Shown: positions 32,601 through 43,628, numbered from the stretch's first letter. The stretch: DNA of 64,000 bases from Zantedeschia hybrid cultivar (GCA_030544215.1 JARZZO010000002.1:27713395-27777394); one strand, 5' to 3'. The notes: generated by a model from the sequence alone, not told the origin. Made by a program: numbers and translations.

Positions 32601-34672
32601 TGCCATGAGCTTAACAGTGAGGCAAGAGAGCCTCAAGTGCAGTAAGCCCATATGTTTCAAACACTAATACATCCGAGGGAAGCGAACTAACACGGACATA
32701 AAACCCTACCTCTGGCAACACCACAATAAACTAGACACTGAAGTTATTATGAAGCTCAGCGCAAGGAAGTAGCACTGAACCTACAAACAAACACGAAAAT
32801 CCGACCTTGCAAGACTTGGTAACCTCACCGGCTGAGCTTAGCTCAGTTGGTACGGGGTAAAGGGTTAGGAAGGGATCACCCAGGGTTCGAACCTGGGTGG
32901 GGTGTTTATTTCCAATTTATGTGAACTGTGTCCTACCACTATGGCTGGGACCTCTAAAAAAAGACTTGGTAACCTCTTATAGCAAGTTCTTGAACCAGTA
33001 AGATATATAACACATAAAAAAAATCTAAAGCACAAACAAACCATATAGAAACAAGAGAAAAAGGAAGCATTAACAAGTCCTGATTGTTTCTTTTGGATCT
33101 AAGTTGATGGTTCCCCAATTTCATTTTTTGAGATTCGGCATTAATTCATTCTCAGAGTGAATCTCCTTTTCCTTAACTTAGTTTGTGCATCATATCTTAG
33201 TTCTATGCTTTCCTGTTATATGCATGAATTCTGTTTATGTCACTGGGTTTTTCCTCCGTGTAAATGAGTTTTATTTGTGTTCATGGTAACATTCATATTT
33301 TTATTTTTAAAAATTGTGGAGGACATCTTAGTTATGTTTAATTGTCTGTTTAAGTTTAGTGGGGATTCATCTACACTTTCAAGAGTGAGGAACTACCTAG
33401 ATAGTGGGGATATTATGCGTGACGAGTCTTTGCGTCGGGCATCGATCCCCTGTGCAGCTCTGAATACGGAGATGGTTGATGAGGACTTTTACTGTGTTGC
33501 ATCCACTGGAGCAATCGTTACTTTGAGCTCTAGTATTCCTTTGATATATTTCTACTGCTCAAGGCTACCTTCTGATGGGTATGTAATTCCTGCTCGAGTT
33601 CTATTTAAGTATTATCATGTGGGCGGTTGATTTTTTGGGTAACTTAGCTGTTGCAGTCGCTTATGGATTTTCTTTGATTGCTAGGTACTTCAAGCCTTTC
33701 CCAAGATTTATAATCGATAAGTACTTGAATGCTTGCACTCTGCACCTCCCAAAGAGCTGTCCTCTTCCCTCTGTCCATGTGGAGGGGCCGAAGGACTTGC
33801 TTAAACATATTGCTTGTCTTGAAGCATGCAGAAAACTGTACGAGCTTCATGCTCTAACCGACAATCTTTTACCATGGTCTGAGGTGGAGGATGGAATTGA
33901 TGATCAAGAGAGTGGTAATTCCTCTTGTCTGGATGTGGAAGTTGCTGTTGATATCCTGTCATTCATTTTCTACTTGATTTCCATGCCCATCAAATGATGA
34001 AGTAGCACTTTGCTTGAGCAGCTCTAATCTTACCTGGATTCCAGGGTTGTACTTATAAAAGAATATACTGTTTTCTCTCAGGAAGCTTTTCGTATGAAGA
34101 TTCTCAATTTAATTATTTCCCAGAAGAGCTGGTGGACTCTTGGTCATCTTTTTATGCTATGGGATCATACCATTGTTACAATATCACCTTAAACCAGAAT
34201 TTTTCAGCTGATGTGCCCCTCAGAAATTTTATCATGGTCACTAAATGTGACCTGGGATCTGATTTTGCTAGTGTTTCTTTTAATCTGGAAGAAAATAGAG
34301 GTTCTGTGACAGTTAATATGCAGTATGCGGGCACAATCAATCTTAGCCCTCAACAGGTGGGATAAAAAAAATCTAAAGCACAAACAAACCATATAGAAAC
34401 AAGAGAAAAAGGAAACGGCAACATCAGATGTTATCACATGATCAAAACAAGCCTCATTACCTTAAACCCAACCTTGTTCTGCCTCGCAGACGCATCACAC
34501 CCCACCAGCACACCAAGGGAAGCCTGCAACAGTTTCCCCCATTCCGGATCAAACCATGGAAACTAACAAGCGCGATAACCAGATTTCTCTACGTATTGTT
34601 TCCAAAGAAAAAAACAAAAAAAAGCAAAACTTTCAGACAAATCCACACCTGAGCGACCAGAAACGAAGCCAT
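29626..34672 (-). CDS. RFNR: Ferredoxin-NADP(+) reductase, root-type, plastid-targeted
   Basis: Six exons with GT/AG junctions and matching phase: 34649-34672, 34461-34523, 31746-32078, 30704-30923, 30249-30489 and 29626-29884. Together they give 1140 nt, 379 residues plus stop. The enzyme is an FAD flavoprotein that moves electrons between ferredoxin and NADP(H). The root type works toward reduced ferredoxin in non-green plastids (family knowledge). Visible motifs: a Ser/Arg-rich plastid transit peptide up to about residue 60; FAD-binding RLYSIAS (154-160) and GVCSN (195-199); NADP-binding GTGVAPFRG (237-245); YFCGLKGMMPGIQDTL; and the C-terminal WHVEVY with the stacking Tyr379. SVQQASKSKVAVTPLELEDP is typical of the root isoform. 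No stops or frameshifts. Intron 2 (32079-34460) is enlarged by a SINE and a Dicer-like fragment. An LTR lies about 480 bp upstream of the ATG. Confidence 0.93.
32827..32961 (+). mobile_element. tRNA-derived SINE in reductase intron 2
   Basis: Second copy of the same SINE insertion as 18350-18484, with the same 15-bp target-site duplication agacttggtaacctc at 32812-32826 and 32962-32976. It lies antisense to the host gene. Confidence 0.9.
33014..33066. repeat. 53-bp direct repeat, left copy, flanking the Dicer-like insertion
   Basis: Exact or near-exact match to 34362-34414. The duplicate locus at 18.5 kb has this 53-mer only once, so it was duplicated together with the insertion. Confidence 0.9.
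33067..34361 (+). pseudogene. Dicer-like (DCL) gene fragment, three exons with introns, inserted antisense in reductase intron 2
   Basis: Plus-strand exons 33360-33578, 33685-33914 and 34082-34356 join in phase at GT/AG sites. They read STLSRVRNYLDSGDIMRDES, DEDFYCVASTGAIVTLSSSI, LIYFYCSRLPSDGYFKPFPR, YLPK-like HLPKSCPLPSVHVEGPKD, CLEACRKLYELHALTDNLLP, NYFPEELVDSWSSFYAMGSY and CDLGSDFASVSF. This is the Dicer dimerisation domain (DUF283) of plant DCL proteins and the stretch leading to PAZ. Which DCL class is uncertain (DCL3- or DCL4-like). Helicase, PAZ core, RNase III and dsRBD parts are absent, so it cannot make a Dicer. Introns are kept, so the capture was at DNA level. No stops are seen within the exons, so it is young. 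It ends just past a donor site at 34357. Confidence 0.85.
34362..34414. repeat. 53-bp direct repeat, right copy, flanking the Dicer-like insertion
   Basis: Repeats 33014-33066. After this copy the reductase intron continues with acggcaacatcagatg, as at the uninterrupted locus (18588 on). Confidence 0.9.
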
Positions 34673-34750
34673 GATAGGATCGAGCGGATCGAAACGCTGC
34701 GAAATGGTAGGGGCGATCTATTCGAGGGGCAGAATGCCCACCCTCCCCTT

Positions 34751-34760
34751 CCTTTTATGG
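34751..34760 (-). promoter_or_regulatory. Putative TATA-like element of the reductase gene
   Basis: Minus-strand ccataaaagg lies about 80 bp upstream of the start codon at 34672. The same element is kept in the duplicate upstream of 18847. Confidence 0.45.
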
Positions 34761-35148
34761 GGTTCTGAGGGGTAGGAGGGGAGGGGCCTTTAAGAACGGG
34801 AAGGGCCGGGGAGGGCGAAGCGAAGACTTCCCCCTGTGGTGCCCGTTCCGCTCCTGTTAAGCTCATTTCAGCAGCCGTCATGTGAAATTGCAAATTGCCC
34901 CCCATGGGTCTTTCTTTCTCAATTTCCGCTCCAATTGTCCGTGAACAATTGCGCACATGGGGAAGCTGGAAGACTGGTTTTGTTTGACCTAAGATTTTCA
35001 TCAGTTTGACTTATTGCAAGCATAGAGTTGAAAAAGAGAGAGTAAAGTTAGATTTTACTTTTTGAGTTAAAGTGATTCCTACTCATAGAGATAAATTCAT
35101 TATTTTATCAAAAAAATAAACCTAAACCAGTCTCTACCTCATGCAAGT

Positions 35149-36096
35149 TGATGTAGACGGGATCTATCACGACCGGATTCCGGAGCCGGAGCTGGAATCC
35201 GCAGAAGGGGATACGGAGCTAGGCCGGATCGGTGTTTTGAGAGGCGGCCCGACGGGGATCCGGAAGACGAAGGATGCAGAGGCGAAGCCGGAGGTCCGAA
35301 GGCCGAGGGGTGCTCGGTTGGTGGCTGGCTTGCTCTGGGAAGTCAGGGCCGAGGCTCCTTCGGAGGACGAAGGGGCGGCGCGAGACCGAGTCTCCTCTGT
35401 CGCGGGGCAGCCGGCGCGCGGCGTCGAGACCAAGGAGAGGAGTCCGAGGTCGGCGGCCGAGACCGACTCGGGGAGGTCGGCGATGATTCGAACCGAGCCC
35501 CTGCAGGAGGGAAAGAAGAAGAAGAACCGGTCAGCAGGAGTCCCGGGCGTCAGCCCTGGGGAACCCCCTCCGACGGTCAAGTTAGCTTCTGAAGAAGATT
35601 CGATTCAGGAAACAAGAAAGAGTAGCTATGAAGCTATTCGGACAGAAGTCCTTTTAGGGGTTTCGGAAGCTTGGGGAGGCATCCGTTTTTCCCACCACCT
35701 TCTTGGCTACAAATAGCAGGATACTTATAGCGGAGGATAGTGAATGGTTAACGGTGGCAGCCCGTATAGGACTAAATGAGGCTTACTGACAAACCGCCAT
35801 AGCGTCTGATCCGCCACCGGAGTGGGCCGGACTCGGCTACCGGGCCGAAGGGGGTTGGGCCGCTGATGGGCCGAAACCTGCCGGTCCCTGCGCTGCCGCG
35901 TTGCTCCCGGGCCGCAGGCTGGTGGGCCGCTGACGGGCTGAAGCCTGTTGGGCCGGGAGCTAGGGTGCCGCTTATGGGCCGAAGGCTACTGGGCCGCTGA
36001 CGGGCCGAAGGCCTCTTTAGGGCCTTGCACTGCTGCTGCTGGGCTGAACGGGGTTTGGGCTTGCTTTAATGGGCTGAATCAGATTCTGCCTCATCA
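35149..36096 (-). mobile_element. Ty3/gypsy LTR copy C (948 bp), upstream of the reductase gene
   Basis: TG...CA ends and a minus-strand polypurine tract follows inward (plus gccccccact at 36101). It is nearly identical to LTR B. The left flank is the reductase promoter (ctcatgcaagt). Frames inside it are shadows of repetitive DNA. Confidence 0.9.
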
Positions 36097-36427
36097 CATA
36101 GCCCCCCACTCTTGTCTTCCTCAGTTCTGAGATGGCGAGAGTATAGCCCGAAGCCTCCTCGGAGGAGTAATACGGTATATGCTTCGTTTGAAAACCTTTG
36201 CTTTGTAGAAAAAGCTGCTTTAGGTCGGCCGAGGGCTGTTGGCAAACAGCTTCGTCTGAGGCCGGGACCCTGTCGGAGATACCTTCGTCTCAGGCCGAGA
36301 CTTGATGTACATATAGAAATGATCTCCGTTTGCTTGCTTCATGACATGTCTTTTGAGTAGATAGCCGAATGTCGATTATGTATGTGGCCGAAGCCATGCC
36401 GCTCCCGATCGGTATGGGTTACCTGCG
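36097..36427 (-). mobile_element. Gypsy internal segment next to LTR C
   Basis: Polypurine tract and conserved 3' untranslated region, same as 20270-20599. Confidence 0.85.
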
Positions 36428-37413
36428 GGCTTAGAAGAACCATGCCGCTTCCCGATCGGTACGGGTTATTTGCGGACTTAAATATACTCGGCCGCTCCCC
36501 GATCCGGTATACGTGGCCGAAGCCACCCTCGGATCAGGTTACCCGCGGACTTAGAAGAACCAGGCCGCTTCCCGATCGGTACGGGTTATTTGCGGACTTA
36601 GAAGAACCAGGCCACTTCCCGATCGGTACGGGTTATTTGCGGACTTAAATATACTCGGCCGCTCCCCGATCCAGTATACGTGGCCGAAGCCACCCTCGGA
36701 TCAGGTTACCCGCGGATTTAGAAGAACCAGGCCGCTTCCCGATCGGTACGGGTTATTTGCGGACTTAAATATACTCGGCCGGTCCCCGATCCAGTATACG
36801 TGGCCGAAGCCACCCTCGGATCAGGTTACCGGCGGATTTAGAAGAACCAGGCCGCTTCCCGATCGGTACGGGTTATTTAAGGACTTAAATATACTCGGCC
36901 GCTCCCCGATCCAGTATACGTGGCCGAAGCCACCCTCGGATCAGGTTACCCGCGGATTTAGAAGAACCAGGCCGCTTCCCGATCGGTACGGGTTATTTGC
37001 GGACTTAAATATACTCGGCCGCTCCCCGATCCAGTATACGTGGCCGAAGCCACCCTCGGATCAGGTTACCCGCGGATTTAGAAGAACCAGGCCGCTTCCC
37101 GATCGGTACGGGTTATTTGCGGACTTAAATATACTCGGCCGCTCCTCGATCCAGTATACGTGGCCGAAGCCACCCTCGGATCAGGTTACCGGCAGATTTA
37201 GAAGAACCAAGCCGCTTCCCGATCGGTACAGGTTATTTGCGGACTTAAATATACTCGGCCGCTCCCCGATCCAGTATACGTGGCCGAAGCCACCCTCGGA
37301 TCAGGTTACCCGCGGATTTAGAAGAACCAGGCCGCTTCCCGATCGGTACGGGTTATTTGCGGACTTAAATATACCCGGCCGCTCCCCGATCCGGTATACG
37401 TGGCCGAAGCCAC
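36428..37413. repeat. 120-bp tandem array in the gypsy 3' UTR (copy 2)
   Basis: About eight 120-bp units plus one half-unit near 36600, the same arrangement as at 20600-21586. Sporadic single-base differences between the two arrays show they are separate copies. Confidence 0.95.
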
Positions 37414-38890
37414 TCCCGGTATGGTTTACACGGACTTAGAAAAAATCATGCCGTGTCCTGATCCGGATTACACGGCCGAAGCCATTCGTCGGATCGAAGG
37501 ACTTACGGACTTTAAGAGGATCATGCCGCTCCCGGTACGGTTTGCATGGCCGAAGCCACTCCCGATACGGTTTGCACGGACTTAGAGAAAACCATGTCGT
37601 GTCCTGATCCGGATTACATGGCCGAAGCCATTCGTCGGATCGAAGGATTCACGGACTTTGAGAATATCATGCCGCTCCCGATACGGTTTGCATGGCCGAA
37701 GCCACTCCCGGTACGGTTTACACGGACTTAGAGAAAACCATGCCGCTCCCGATACGGTTTGCATGGCCGAAGCCACTCCCGGTACGGTGTACACGGACTT
37801 TAGAGAAAACCATGCCGCTCCCGATACGGTTTGCATGGCCGAAGCCACTCCCGGTACGGTTTACACGGACTTAGAGAAAACCATGCCGCTCCCGATACGG
37901 TTTACATGGCCGAAGCCACTCCCGGTACGGTTTACACGGACTTATAGAAAACCATGCCGCAACCGATACGGTTTGCATGGCCGAAGCCACTCCCGGTACG
38001 GTTTACACGGACTTTAGAGAAAACCATGCCGCTCCCGATACGGTTTGCATGGCCGAAGCCACTCCCGGTACGGTTTACACGGACTTAGAGAAAACCATGC
38101 CGCACCCAATACGGTTTGCATGGCCGAAGCCATTCCCGGTACGGTTTACACGGACTTAGAAAAAACCATGCCGCTCCCGATACGGTTTGCATGGCCGAAG
38201 CCACTCCCGATACGGTTTACACGGACTTTAGAGAAACCATGCCGCTCCCGATACGGTTTGCATGGCCGAAGCGACTCCCGATACGGTTTACACGGACTTA
38301 GAGAAAACCATGCCGCACCCGATACGGTTTGCATGGCCGAAGCCACTCCCGATACGGTTTACACGGACTTTAGAGAAAACCATGCCGCTCCCGATACGGT
38401 TTGCATGGCCGAAGCCACTCCCGGTACGGTTTACACGGACTTTAGAGAAAACCATGCCGCTCCCGATACGGTTTGCATGGCCGAAGCCACTCCCGGTACG
38501 GTTTACACGGACTTAGAGAAAACCATGCCGCTCCCGATACGGTTTGCATGGCCGAAGCCACTCCCGGTACGGTTTACACGGACTTTAGAGAAAACCATGC
38601 CGCTCCCGATACGGTTTGCATGGCTGAAGCCACTCCCGGTACGGTTTACACGGACTTAGAGAAAACCATGCCGCTCCCGATACGGTTTGCATGGCCGAAG
38701 CCACTCCCGGTACGGTTTACACGGACTTTAGAGAAAACCATGCCGCTCCCGATACGGTTTGCATGGCCGAAGCCACTCCCGGTACGGTTTACACGGACTT
38801 AGAGAAAACCATGCCGCTCCCGATACGGTTTGCATGGCCGAAGCCACTCCCGATACGGTTTACACGGACTTAGAGGAAACTCCATGCCGC
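37414..38890. repeat. About 73-bp tandem array, roughly twenty units
   Basis: Units contain accatgccgctcccgatacg, catggccgaagccactcccg and tacacggactta. The first few units (to about 37660) show a longer higher-order form with tgtcctgatccggatt. The rest are nearly uniform, pointing to recent expansion. The many small frames translating as MAEATPGTVY... are artefacts of the repeat. Confidence 0.95.
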
Positions 38891-39290
38891 GTCCTGATCC
38901 GGATTACATGGCCGAGCGCCATTCGTCGGATCAAAGGACCCGCGGACTTTTGTTGAGAAATCCTTGCCGCTCTGGTTCGGTGCGTATGGCCGGAGCCACT
39001 CCGAACCAGGTTGCCGCGGACTTTTGCTGAGAAAACAGTGCCGCTCTGGTTCGGTGCGTATGGCCGGAGCCACTCCGAACCAGGTTGCCGCGGTCTTTTG
39101 CCTGTATTTTGGACTAGGGTGATGCGTGTCCGAAGGGGTCGCCAATCCGTGAGCCCCTCGGTCGCTTCCGTTTACAGACTCCAGTCGTTTTTAGAGGTAT
39201 GGCAGGGGAACTCTTCGGATGTTTTGCCTTCCTGCTCCGAGGTCCTCCGGTCGCGCCTCTGTTGAGGCTATCCCTATCGGTATAGCTGCA
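38891..39290 (-). mobile_element. Gypsy internal spacer with a 74-bp duplication
   Basis: A third repeat type (cttttgctgagaaaacagtgc, ctctggttcggtgcgtatgg) occurs twice between about 38945 and 39095, followed by unique spacer up to the end of gag. No protease, reverse transcriptase, RNase H or integrase sequence is present where pol should be. Confidence 0.8.
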
Positions 39291-39297
39291 GTTGGCC

Positions 39298-39989
39298 CTA
39301 TCTGACGAGGCGATCTACCTCCTCCCGAAGTTGCCGGCATTCATCAGTCATGTGGCCGGTCTCCTGATGGTATTCGCAATATCTGCTAGGGTCCCTTCGG
39401 CGAGGATCAGTTTTTATGCGTTGAGGCCGCCGGAGCATATGCTTTATCTCCATAAGCATTTGAGAAGGGGGAGCAGGTAGCGGTAGGTGCCGCGGCTGCG
39501 GACCCTGTCGCTTGCCTCGGTCCTGCTCCTTCCGATATCGCTTATGTGGAGGTTCCTGATTCACGGGTTGAAGATGAGCCGCTGGAGGTGCCGCAGGCTC
39601 GTCGTTCACCGAAACGGCCTCGTCGACGAAGACTAGCGAAGGTGTCGGCCGAGGCTCCTCGCTCTGTACAGGGCGAAAGGGAGGTGCCTGATGGGGGAGT
39701 TGGCTCAATATCCCCATGTACTGGGCCATGGCAGATACCATGTTTGCCAAAGATGTGACAGTGGCAGTCAGTGCGGTCATTTGTTGCTGAAGTTCCTTTA
39801 TCCGGTTGTCTTCAGCTGTAGACCCTGGCGTGACTAGCCAAGCCGCGCCCAAGGGGACGGATGGAATGCCTCCTGAGGGTAGTGGTTGTGCCGAGACTTC
39901 CCGTGCCTCCGCTTCGTTCTGTCCGGACCGTCGGGTAACAGTTTGTTGAGATATGACTTGTTTGTTTGTTTCCCACAGACGGCGCCACG
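39298..39989 (-). mobile_element. Ty3/gypsy gag, C-terminal part with CHHC knuckle
   Basis: The minus-strand frame is open from the primer-binding site to a stop at 39298. A coiled-coil-like stretch (ELQQQMTALTATVTSLANMV) is followed by a Pro/Arg-rich region, and then the knuckle RYCEYHQETGHMTDECRQLR (C-x2-H-x4-H-x4-C). This resembles the Cys/His-type knuckle of plant Tat/Athila-clade gag proteins. The N-terminal matrix/capsid region of a normal gag is not recognisable. The frame ends right after the knuckle and pol is missing. The element is therefore non-autonomous or internally deleted. Confidence 0.75.
39971..39987 (-). promoter_or_regulatory. Primer-binding site of the gypsy element
   Basis: Minus-strand tggcgccgtctgtggga lies 2 nt inside the 5' LTR (copy D). 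The first ten bases fit the 3' end of plant tRNA-Asp. This fixes the orientation: LTR D is the 5' LTR and the element reads leftward. Confidence 0.7.
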
Positions 39990-40938
39990 TGATGTAGACA
40001 GGATCTATCACGACCGGATTCCGGAGCCGGAGCTGGAATCCGCAGAAGGGGATCCGGAGCTAGGCCGGATCGGTGTTTTGAGAGGCGGCCCGACGGGGAT
40101 CCGGAAGACGAAGGATGCAGAGGCGAAGCCGGAGGTCCGAAGGCCGAGGGGTGCTCGGTCGGTGGCTGGCTTGCTCTGGGAAGTCAGGGCCGAGGCTCCT
40201 TCGGAGGACGAAGGGGCGGCGCGAGACCGAGTCTCCTCTGTCGCGGGGCAGCCGGCGCGCGGCGTCGAGACCAAGGAGAGGAGTCCGAGGTCGGCGGCCG
40301 AGACCGACTCGGGGAGGTCGGCGATGATTCGAACCGAGCCCCTGCAGGAGGGAAAGAAGAAGAAGAACCGGTCAGCAGGAGTCCCGGGCGTCAGCCCTGG
40401 GGAACCCCCTCCGACGGTCAAGTTAGCTTCTGAAGAAGATTCGATTCAGGAAGCAAGAAAGAGTAGCTATGAAGCTATTCGGACAGAAGTCCTTTTAGGG
40501 GTTTCGGAAGCTTGGGGAGGCATCCGTTTTTCCCCACCACCCTCTTGGCTATAAATAGCAGGATACTTATAGCGGAGGATAGCGGATGGTTAACGGTGGC
40601 AGCCGGTATAGGACTAAAGGAGGCTTACTGACAAACCGCCATAGCGTCTGATCCGCCACCGGAGTGGGCCGGACTCGGCTACCGGGCCGAAGGGGGTTGG
40701 GCCGCTGATGGGCCGAAACCTGCCGGTCCCTGGGCTGCCGCGTTGCTCCCGGGCCGCAGGCTGGTGGGCCGCTGACGGGCTTAAGCCTGTTGGGCTGGGA
40801 GCGAGGGTGCCGCTTATGGGCCGAAGGCTACTGGGCCGCTGACGGGCCGAAGGCTCCCGGAGGGCCTGGTACTGCCGCTGTTGGGCTCAGTGGGGTTTGG
40901 GCCTGCTTCTATGGGCCGAATCGGATTCTGCCGCATCA
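39990..40938 (-). mobile_element. Ty3/gypsy LTR copy D (949 bp), 5' LTR
   Basis: TG...CA ends, same family as A-C, with the variants of LTR A. The right flank is gaacc, matching the left flank of LTR A rather than that of LTR C. Confidence 0.9.
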
Positions 40939-40943
40939 GAACC
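40939..40943. repeat. Target-site duplication GAACC, right copy
   Basis: Follows LTR D directly. It pairs with 16702-16706. Confidence 0.6.
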
Positions 40944-43308
40944 AAACCTAGCTCATCAATTTTTCATGGAAGCAAGTGCTGCAACATCATGTCGCTGGCT
41001 ACAGGATTTCTTGTACAAAGAGCAGAAAATAGTTTTTCCAGCAAATTCGATTAATGTGAAGATCTCAGCCTTCTTTAATGGATTTTGTAATAATCTTGGG
41101 CGACATCAAGTAAAAATGTCTTCTTATAGAGTTTACTTTACACTTTACTTTTTTATCATAAAAATCATAATTATTGACTTAGTTTCTAAAGACAATAATC
41201 TTTAATCACATAAAATACATAAAGACAATAATAAACATCGATGATAATCTCACAATGTAATTATTTGCAGCATCTTCAAAGATTGTCTTAGAATTTTTAG
41301 GACACTGGTTTATAAACGCTAAATAGAAACAAATAGTTAAGAACAAAACAAGATCGTGCTTAAAATTTGGACACTTCACTAGCTGCAATAGGAAAAGATG
41401 ACGTTTTTCGCCTTTTCAAATGTGTATCTACTTAAGTGTATATCAATAGCATTCAAATTTTATTTTTTGAATTTTTGTATGACTTCATTCTTAAAAGTGA
41501 TCTTGATCAATGAAAATATAAGAAAAAGGATACAAGTGCTTTCTTGACATTGAATAGACATCAGATTTGATATTAAACGATAAATTGCAGACCGAATAAG
41601 ATTGAGTGTTTGTCTCACCTGCATTTAGAGAGGAATATTAATTTTTAACCAATGAAATCTCTATTACAAAGGCATGTTAGTAAACACTAAACAGTGTTAT
41701 AAACTTTTCTGCCGTAAAATGTTATTCCCTCAAATGGCATCCTTATTACTTAATTTTATTTTTCAGTCTAAACAACCGAATGAAACTTCACATACTTTAA
41801 AACCAATGCCAAAGGACTACAATGATTTCATTTTGTCGATCTTAAAATAATTGTTATTCAAATTAAATTTTGTCTACCACGATTAGAGTCCTCCGTCGAG
41901 TATCGAAAGATTGGGTAACAACATACTTACAATAAAAAATACCGTTAAAGGCCCCCGACGATAAATCGGAAGATCCTCTTCCGATGGCCAAGTCAGAAGA
42001 TTGAAGATCTTAAAAAGAAAGCAAGACAAGTTTTGGGTTCTAAAGAGTGTACCTAGCGAGGTCGAACCAAGGATCTTTATATAACAGTTCGAAAACTTCC
42101 TCAAAATTAATTCCAATCAGGAAGAGTAGGTCCGAGTTAGATTTCCCTTAGAACCCGTATTAAAAAAAAAATTATTTTGTAAAGGCCAGATCCGAGATAG
42201 ATCTCCAAATTCATAGTGATATGTGACTGTAAAGAGTTGCCTCAAAGAGTAAGATTTGTATCCGGACAAGTTTTTGGACCTGTCCTGATCCGCTTCAAGT
42301 CGCAGACGGATTAGGCCAAGAAAGTCGGACTCTTTCAGCAGGAATGAGTCTCAATCAAGTCGACTCATTGATCCTACTATGGGGAGGATTTGGATGCCTC
42401 CTCGACATCCCTAATGCCATGAGCTGAGTATTTTTAGTGGTGAGGTTCTCTGAGCCCAGTCTTTGAGCTTTCCCAATTTAGATATTGGATGAGACTCATA
42501 TTATGCTCTAGCGTGATTGCATTTGGTTGTTTTGGTTCGAATTACTGTATTAGCACACACGCTGTTTAGGTCAGACGAAATTCTTATCCTTTAAAAATAA
42601 TTTTAAAATCTATATTTTACGTTGTTCTATGCCAAATTAAACAACCCGACTAGAGTTTGATATTTTTGCATACATGAGTGATATTTTAGTCAAAAATTTA
42701 ACTTATTCACGTTTTGTGAATCCATCGTGGACGAGTCTGTCAGGTTCTCCGAACTTTCCATCGAACTAGAATACCAAATTACTGAGTGGGACTAGCTAAT
42801 TAAATTAATGAAACCCTAAAAACACCGCCTGACTAGATCACACGTGTGCAGTCTTGGCATCTTCTTGAACATTTCTTAATTAGGAACGAATCAATCTTCA
42901 AAAGATTCTCTCTAGAACTAAACAAAAATAATGCTACGAATGCCCGAGCAGTTGCTAGCTTTGTCCATTTGTCACGTGCGTCTACTAATGGTGCCAGCCG
43001 GATTCCGGGGGATTCTGCCACGCCATTCTAAGGCCTCTGTAAAAGAGAGAATATATAATTTAATATTTAAATTAATATTTTTAAAATAAGTGTTTTTTCA
43101 CTGTCGTGATTGTCCCACCTCGCGAATATTTCAAACTCAGAAGTCTTACCATAAAGAAGAATAACACTCTGTCCACAAATTTTTTTGAGTTATAAGGTCT
43201 CATCATAAAGAGTAATAATATTTTCCTTACGGTAAAGAGTAATATTCTCTTCACATATCTTTATTTGTAGAGAACCCTCAAACATAAATTCGTATGAATT
43301 TATTAAAC
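40944..43308. other. Intergenic, no gene recognised
   Basis: AT-rich with several moderately GC-rich patches (41880-42420). A short palindrome (cggaagatcctcttccg) sits near 41964. The stretch 42740-42930 weakly resembles 54250-54430 (gaactttccatyga..., ttcttcaaaagattctct), suggesting an old duplication. Confidence 0.4.
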
Positions 43309-43628
43309 AATTTTTTTTTTTTTTTTTGAAGGGTGGTTCAGAGGTCACAAATATAATTATTTACAAGCAATCAGAACTCTAACCAAGTGGAACCCGAGAT
43401 ATCCTCCAAATAATTTAGAGCTAATTCTGAAACGGTCGAAAGTTCTACTTAATTAGGCGAAGATTCTAGGTCGAACTGATTTTTCGAAGAAATAATATCA
43501 CGGATCAGGAGATAAATATCCAAACAACATCAAAGGCTGCATGACTGGAAAGGCATTAAATTTCAACCAGATTCGAATATGCCGCTTCCTAAATAGGAGG
43601 CTGGCGGTGAACCAACTCCCTTAGGGGC
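43309..43628 (-). mobile_element. tRNA-derived SINE-like element, copy 1
   Basis: The plus strand starts with a 17-T run (43311-43327, the poly-A tail of a minus-strand element) and ends with ggtgaaccaactcccttagg, the reverse of a tRNA-like box A. The box B region attcgaatctgg is degraded. Shares tcacggatca, ggctgcatg and other blocks with 53975-54214. No clear target-site duplication. Confidence 0.55.

Larger units (their letters stand above)
32465..33066 (-). other. Reductase intron 2 part shared with the 17986-18587 duplicate
   Basis: Sequence from ccaaatagatgtccagaaca on is nearly identical to the block at 17986. 32465 is the breakpoint of the duplication inside intron 2. The remaining intron toward exon 3 (32079-32464) is unique. 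Confidence 0.85.

Noticed and set aside
36428..38890. CRISPR-like array or repeat-protein gene
   Set aside because: The repeats are directly adjacent with no unique spacers, the genome is a plant, and the same arrays sit beside LTR B. The MAEATPGTVY-type frames simply follow the repeat period.
35149..40938. LTR C to LTR D as one simple complete element
   Set aside because: Outer flanks differ (caagt against gaacc), and LTR C groups with B while D groups with A, so C and D are not an original pair.
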